Source: Chromatiales bacterium
GTDB lineage: Bacteria > Pseudomonadota > Gammaproteobacteria > UBA6429 > Thiohalophilaceae
Assembly (NCBI GenBank): GCA_027070385.1
Contig: JALXDW010000031.1
Span: forward strand, 1 to 9,065
DNA: 9,065 bases
Reading direction: 5' to 3'
The notes beneath the pieces were generated by a model. The model was not told the origin of the DNA. It saw only the letters and a list, made by a program, of their open reading frames with translations, and did no database searches. This document shows, piece by piece, positions 4,889-9,065 of the stretch (within the stretch, counting starts at the first letter, position 1; each line of letters starts with the position of its first letter). A program made the translations under genes and the position numbers.

Positions 4889-7800
4889 ATGTTGCAGTTG
4901 CACGGTGTTTCAGCACTTTCTGATTTTCGCTTACAAAAACAGCTTTCTAATTTACAGGCCATCGATTCATCGATTGTTTCAATTTCAACGGAATTTATCT
5001 ATTTTGTCGATACCGAAACAAGCCTTAATGATAATGAGCTGGCAACGCTGAACCATCTCCTGAATGAAGATCGTCAATTTAAAGCCGTACCACAAACTGG
5101 AAGCCTGATATTAGTCGTGCCGCGCCCGGGGACCATTTCACCCTGGTCAACCAAGGCAACGGATATTGCACATAATTGCGGTTTACAGAAAATTAAACGT
5201 ATTGAGCGGGGAACCGCCTATTATCTTCAATCAAACGGTGCATTAAGCTCTGAAAAGCTTATGCAACTTGCAGACAGTTTGCATGACCGCATGGTGGAGT
5301 CGGTGTTATTGGACACCGAACAGGCGGCCACCTTGTTTCACCATGCTGAACCGGCTGAATTTACCAGTGTGGATATCCTGCAGCAGGGCAGGCAAGCACT
5401 CGAACAGGCCAATACACAAATGGGGCTGGCATTGGCCGAAGATGAAATTGATTACCTGGTGGAAAACTTTACCCGTTTAAAACGGAACCCAACCGATGTC
5501 GAATTAATGATGTTTGCCCAGGCCAATTCCGAACATTGTCGTCATAAAATTTTTAATGCCGACTGGATTATTGACGGTAAATCAAAAGACATTTCCCTGT
5601 TTGGCATGATTCGCCATACCTACAAACATAACCATGACGGTGTGCTGTCAGCATACAGTGATAACTCTGCGGTGGTGGAAGGTTTTAGTGGTGGTCGCTT
5701 TTATCCGCAAACCTCTGGTGAATACCATTATCATCATGAACCCATCCATATCTTAATGAAAGTTGAAACCCATAATCATCCGACTGCGATTGCGCCTTTC
5801 CCCGGTGCGGCCACCGGCTCGGGGGGCGAAATCCGCGATGAAGGCGCAACGGGAACGGGTTCAAAACCTAAAGCCGGTTTAGCCGGGTTTTCGGTTTCAA
5901 ACCTGAAATTACCTCAGGCAATGCAAGAATGGGAAGTGGATTATGGCAAACCGGAGCGGATTGTTTCCGCGCTGGATATCATGATTGAAGCACCGATAGG
6001 AGCTGCCGCGTTTAATAACGAATTCGGCCGGCCGAATATTCTGGGTTATTTCCGTACTTATGAACAAACAATAACAGCAAGCAATGGAGTGGAAGTACGT
6101 GGTTACCATAAGCCGATTATGCTTGCTGGTGGCGTGGGCAACATAAAAGCCGAACATGTGGAAAAAGGTATAATTCCGGCCGGTGCCAAAATTATTGTAC
6201 TGGGTGGGCCTGCAATGCTCATTGGTTTAGGAGGAGGCGCGGCCTCGTCCATGACCAGTGGTCAAAGCCATGAAGATTTAGACTTTGCCTCGGTGCAACG
6301 TGGTAATCCTGAAATGGAACGCCGTGTGCAGGAAGTGATTGACCATTGCTGGCAGCAAGGTGAGGCGAATCCGATTATCAGTATTCACGATGTGGGTGCC
6401 GGTGGTTTGTCCAATGCTCTGCCCGAATTAGTCAATGATAGTGGTCGAGGGGCTAACTTTGAATTGCGTAATGTACCGAATGACGAACCGGGGATGGCGC
6501 CTCATGAAATCTGGTGCAACGAATCGCAGGAACGTTATGTGTTGGCCATTGATTCGAGTTCTCTCGACGCCTTTGAAGCACTCTGCAAACGTGAACGCTG
6601 CCCTTATGCTATCGTTGGTGAAGCAACCGAAGCACAACAATTAACATTACACGATACGCATTTTAATAACTATCCGATCGATATGCCGTTGGATGTATTA
6701 CTCGGCAAGCCACCTAAAATGCTGCGCGATGTGAAAAGTATTGCGGTAAAGCAAAAAGCGTTTGACAGCAGTCATATTAATACAAAAGAAGCGGCTTATC
6801 GTTGCTTACGTTTACCCACGGTAGCCAGTAAAAACTTTTTAATTACTATCGGTGATCGCAGTGTGACAGGGTTGATTCACCGGGATCAAATGGTTGGTCC
6901 CTGGCAAGTCCCGGTTGCCGATGTGGCGGTGACCGCATCCAGTTTTGATACCTTTACCGGTGAAGCCATGGCCATTGGTGAGCGTGCGCCGCTGGCATTA
7001 ATCAACCATGCCGCCTCTGCACGCATGGCCATTGGCGAAGCATTAACAAACCTGGCCGCGAGTCAGATCACCGAACTCAAGCGTGTGGTGTTATCTGCAA
7101 ACTGGATGGCACCGGCCGGGCATCCGGGTGAAGATGCCGGTTTATATGAAGCGGTTCAAGCGGTGGGTATGGAGCTTTGTCCCGCACTTGATATTTGTAT
7201 ACCGGTCGGCAAGGATTCGATGTCAATGAAGTCCGTTTGGGATGATAAAGGTGAAAGCAAATCGGTGACTGCACCACTGTCACTGATTATTACGGCTTTT
7301 GCACCGGTTAAAGATATTCGTAAAACACTGACACCACAACTTAAAACCGATAAAGGCGATACACGTCTGTTGTTTATTGATCTTGCTCAGGGGCAGCAAC
7401 GCATGGGTGGTTCTGCGATAGCGCAAGTGTATAACCAGATTGGTGATGTTGCCCCCGACCTTGAAAACCCGGCCGACTTTAAAGTGGCATTCAATGCCAT
7501 ACAGTTATTAAACGAGCAGGGGGTGTTATTAGCCTACCATGACCGTTCCGATGGTGGCTTGTTTGCTACGTTAACCGAAATGGCCTTTGCCGGCCATGTT
7601 GGTCTGGACATTGATGTGACCGCTTTAGGTGCAGATACTGTCAGCAGTTTATTTAACGAAGAGTTAGGTCTGGTTGTTCAAGTACAACATAGCGATGTTG
7701 ACAAGGTCATGGCCGCTTTTGCTAAAGCCAATGCCAGCGTGCATGAAATCGGACAAATCAATAGTACGGATACAATCACAATTAAATATGCTGATACCAT

Positions 7801-8773
7801 GTTACTCAATGAATCACGTATCGACTTGCAGCGAGCCTGGAGTGAAACCAGTTACCATGTGCAAGCCCTGCGTGATAATCCTGACTGTGCACGGCAGGAA
7901 TTTGATAGTCTGCTCAATAAAGACGATGCCGGTTTGCATGTGAATCTGACTTTTGATGTGGATGAAAATATTGCTGCACCTTACCTGAACCTGAACAGTA
8001 AACCAAAAATAGCCATTCTGAGAGAGCAAGGCGTAAATGGTCAGGTTGAAATGGCAGCTGCATTTGATAAAGCCGGTTTTACCAGTGTTGATGTGCATAT
8101 GACCGACATCATCAATGGCCATATTCATCTGGATGACTTTAAAGGCCTGGTTGCCTGTGGCGGTTTCTCTTACGGTGATGTCCTTGGTGCCGGTGGTGGT
8201 TGGGCTAAATCCATTTTATATAACGCACAAGCCAGAGACAGTTTCGAAAAATTCTTTAACCGTGATGACACTTTTGGGTTAGGTGTCTGCAACGGTTGCC
8301 AGATGTTATCGCACTTAAAAGATTTAATTCCCGGAGCCAGCCACTGGCCACATTTTGTACGTAATATGTCAGAACAATTTGAAGCGCGACTTTCAATGGT
8401 TAAAGTTGAAAAGAGTCGTTCCATTTTGTTTAAAGATATGGAAGGCTCACGCATACCGATTGTCGTAGCTCATGGTGAAGGTCAGGCCGAATTCACATCC
8501 GAGAAAGCAATCAACAACGCTGCTCAGTACACCACCTTGCGTTATACTGACAATGCCGGCAACACCACCGAAACATACCCGTTTAATCCGAACGGATCAC
8601 CGCAAGGCATTACCGGTTTATGTAATGAAGATGGTCGTTTCACCATTATGATGCCGCACCCTGAAAGAATTTTCAGAAAAACACAGTTTTCCTATTATCC
8701 GCAAACACAAAGTAACACAGACGAAAGCCCATGGATGCGGTTGTTTCAGAATGCACGAAACTGGGTGGGTTAA
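4889..8773 (+). CDS. purL: Phosphoribosylformylglycinamidine synthase PurL (FGAM synthetase)
   Basis: This enzyme performs the fourth step of purine synthesis in the cytoplasm: FGAR, glutamine and ATP give FGAM, glutamate, ADP and phosphate. The 1294 residues equal the single-chain large PurL of E. coli and Salmonella (1295). In order: a PurS-like N-terminal domain (about 1-150), a linker with [19 protein letters not shown] near 210-230, a first AIRS-like ATP-binding half containing [10 protein letters not shown] and [16 protein letters not shown] (about 290-325), a second AIRS-like half with [20 protein letters not shown], and a class I glutamine amidotransferase domain from about 1037. The glutaminase triad is intact: Cys1134 in GVCNGCQM, His1257 and Glu1259 in MMPHPERIF. 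The ATG at 4889 has only a weak GAGA Shine-Dalgarno eight bases upstream, but the N-terminus aligns with E. coli from the G-S/V-x-A-L-S-x-F-R stretch. No frameshift is seen. Confidence 0.99.
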   Translation: MLQLHGVSALSDFRLQKQLSNLQAIDSSIVSISTEFIYFVDTETSLNDNELATLNHLLNEDRQFKAVPQTGSLILVVPRPGTISPWSTKATDIAHNCGLQKIKRIERGTAYYLQSNGALSSEKLMQLADSLHDRMVESVLLDTEQAATLFHHAEPAEFTSVDILQQGRQALEQANTQMGLALAEDEIDYLVENFTRLKRNPTDVELMMFAQANSEHCRHKIFNADWIIDGKSKDISLFGMIRHTYKHNHDGVLSAYSDNSAVVEGFSGGRFYPQTSGEYHYHHEPIHILMKVETHNHPTAIAPFPGAATGSGGEIRDEGATGTGSKPKAGLAGFSVSNLKLPQAMQEWEVDYGKPERIVSALDIMIEAPIGAAAFNNEFGRPNILGYFRTYEQTITASNGVEVRGYHKPIMLAGGVGNIKAEHVEKGIIPAGAKIIVLGGPAMLIGLGGGAASSMTSGQSHEDLDFASVQRGNPEMERRVQEVIDHCWQQGEANPIISIHDVGAGGLSNALPELVNDSGRGANFELRNVPNDEPGMAPHEIWCNESQERYVLAIDSSSLDAFEALCKRERCPYAIVGEATEAQQLTLHDTHFNNYPIDMPLDVLLGKPPKMLRDVKSIAVKQKAFDSSHINTKEAAYRCLRLPTVASKNFLITIGDRSVTGLIHRDQMVGPWQVPVADVAVTASSFDTFTGEAMAIGERAPLALINHAASARMAIGEALTNLAASQITELKRVVLSANWMAPAGHPGEDAGLYEAVQAVGMELCPALDICIPVGKDSMSMKSVWDDKGESKSVTAPLSLIITAFAPVKDIRKTLTPQLKTDKGDTRLLFIDLAQGQQRMGGSAIAQVYNQIGDVAPDLENPADFKVAFNAIQLLNEQGVLLAYHDRSDGGLFATLTEMAFAGHVGLDIDVTALGADTVSSLFNEELGLVVQVQHSDVDKVMAAFAKANASVHEIGQINSTDTITIKYADTMLLNESRIDLQRAWSETSYHVQALRDNPDCARQEFDSLLNKDDAGLHVNLTFDVDENIAAPYLNLNSKPKIAILREQGVNGQVEMAAAFDKAGFTSVDVHMTDIINGHIHLDDFKGLVACGGFSYGDVLGAGGGWAKSILYNAQARDSFEKFFNRDDTFGLGVCNGCQMLSHLKDLIPGASHWPHFVRNMSEQFEARLSMVKVEKSRSILFKDMEGSRIPIVVAHGEGQAEFTSEKAINNAAQYTTLRYTDNAGNTTETYPFNPNGSPQGITGLCNEDGRFTIMMPHPERIFRKTQFSYYPQTQSNTDESPWMRLFQNARNWVG

Positions 8774-8785
8774 ATTATTTTCATT

Positions 8786-9065
8786 ATGAACAAAGCAATT
8801 TCAATAAAAGATTTAACCAAAACTTATAAGAATAATGTAAAGGCATTAAAAGGTATTAGCCTTGATATAGATTCAGGCGACTTTTTCGCTTTACTTGGCC
8901 CAAATGGTGCGGGTAAATCAACCGCCATTGGCATTCTTTGCTCATTGGTAAATAAAACCTCAGGCAGTGTTGAAATTTATGGGCATGATCTTGATAAAGA
9001 AAAAGATTTGGCAAAAAGCTATATTGGTCTGGTTCCTCAGGAATTTAATTTTAATGTTTTTGAAC
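8786..9065 (+). CDS. yadG: YadG-like ABC-2 transporter ATP-binding protein, N-terminal part (cut by window edge)
   Basis: The 93 codons visible encode the start of an ABC ATPase. Walker A is GPNGAGKST at 38-46, and the Q-loop glutamine is Gln85 in GLVPQEFNFN. The stretches GDFFALLGPNGAGKS, CSLVNKTSGSVEIYG and GLVPQEFNFN closely resemble E. coli YadG, the ATPase that sits beside the ABC-2 permease YadH, an exporter of unassigned substrate. Walker B, the signature motif and the permease gene lie beyond the window, so the YadG assignment rests on the N-terminal third only; another ABC-2 exporter ATPase is possible. The ATG is 12 bases after the purL stop with no clear Shine-Dalgarno; the only G-rich run (GGGTGGGT) lies inside the end of purL. 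Confidence 0.85.
   Translation, partial: MNKAISIKDLTKTYKNNVKALKGISLDIDSGDFFALLGPNGAGKSTAIGILCSLVNKTSGSVEIYGHDLDKEKDLAKSYIGLVPQEFNFNVFE

Noticed and set aside
7814..8454. Minus-strand open frames opposite the 3' third of purL
   Set aside because: They are antisense shadows of a highly conserved coding region, with no ribosome binding sites or recognisable protein features.

Overview
The window reads as a gammaproteobacterial chromosome segment of moderate GC. The order pepA / divergent lptF-lptG, a full-length (~1295-residue type) single-chain PurL with fused glutaminase, and a YadG-like ABC ATPase all fit that class. The three small DUF2173-type genes in the middle suggest, as an inference only, a sulfur-oxidising or similar environmental lineage, because that family is best known to me from such bacteria. 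No mobile element, CRISPR array, tRNA or rRNA is visible.

Layout: (1) 1-255, minus strand, is the N-terminal part of leucyl aminopeptidase PepA, cut by the window edge. (2) After a short divergent promoter region, lptF (368-1465) and lptG (1462-2526) overlap by four bases; they encode the two membrane subunits of the LptB2FG lipopolysaccharide extractor. (3) An RDD-family membrane protein (2548-3123, minus) converges on lptG with only 21 bases between the stops. (4) Divergent from it, three tightly spaced small genes (3256-3612, 3646-3984, 4003-4335) encode mutually divergent paralogues of one ~110-residue fold that I assign to DUF2173. (5) A 553-base stretch (4336-4888) has no convincing gene but holds an AT-rich 10-bp hairpin and a likely purL promoter. 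(6) purL (4889-8773) is intact with its glutaminase catalytic triad. (7) Twelve bases later a YadG-like ABC transporter ATPase starts and runs off the window.

The housekeeping parts (LPS transport, purine synthesis, peptidase) are ordinary. The part that looks least described is the three-gene DUF2173 cassette: three diverged copies kept side by side, each with its own ribosome binding site (clear for the second and third, weak for the first), which suggests a hetero-oligomeric assembly of unknown function. Start sites for these genes were moved inward from the longest open frames using ribosome binding sites and homology between the copies.
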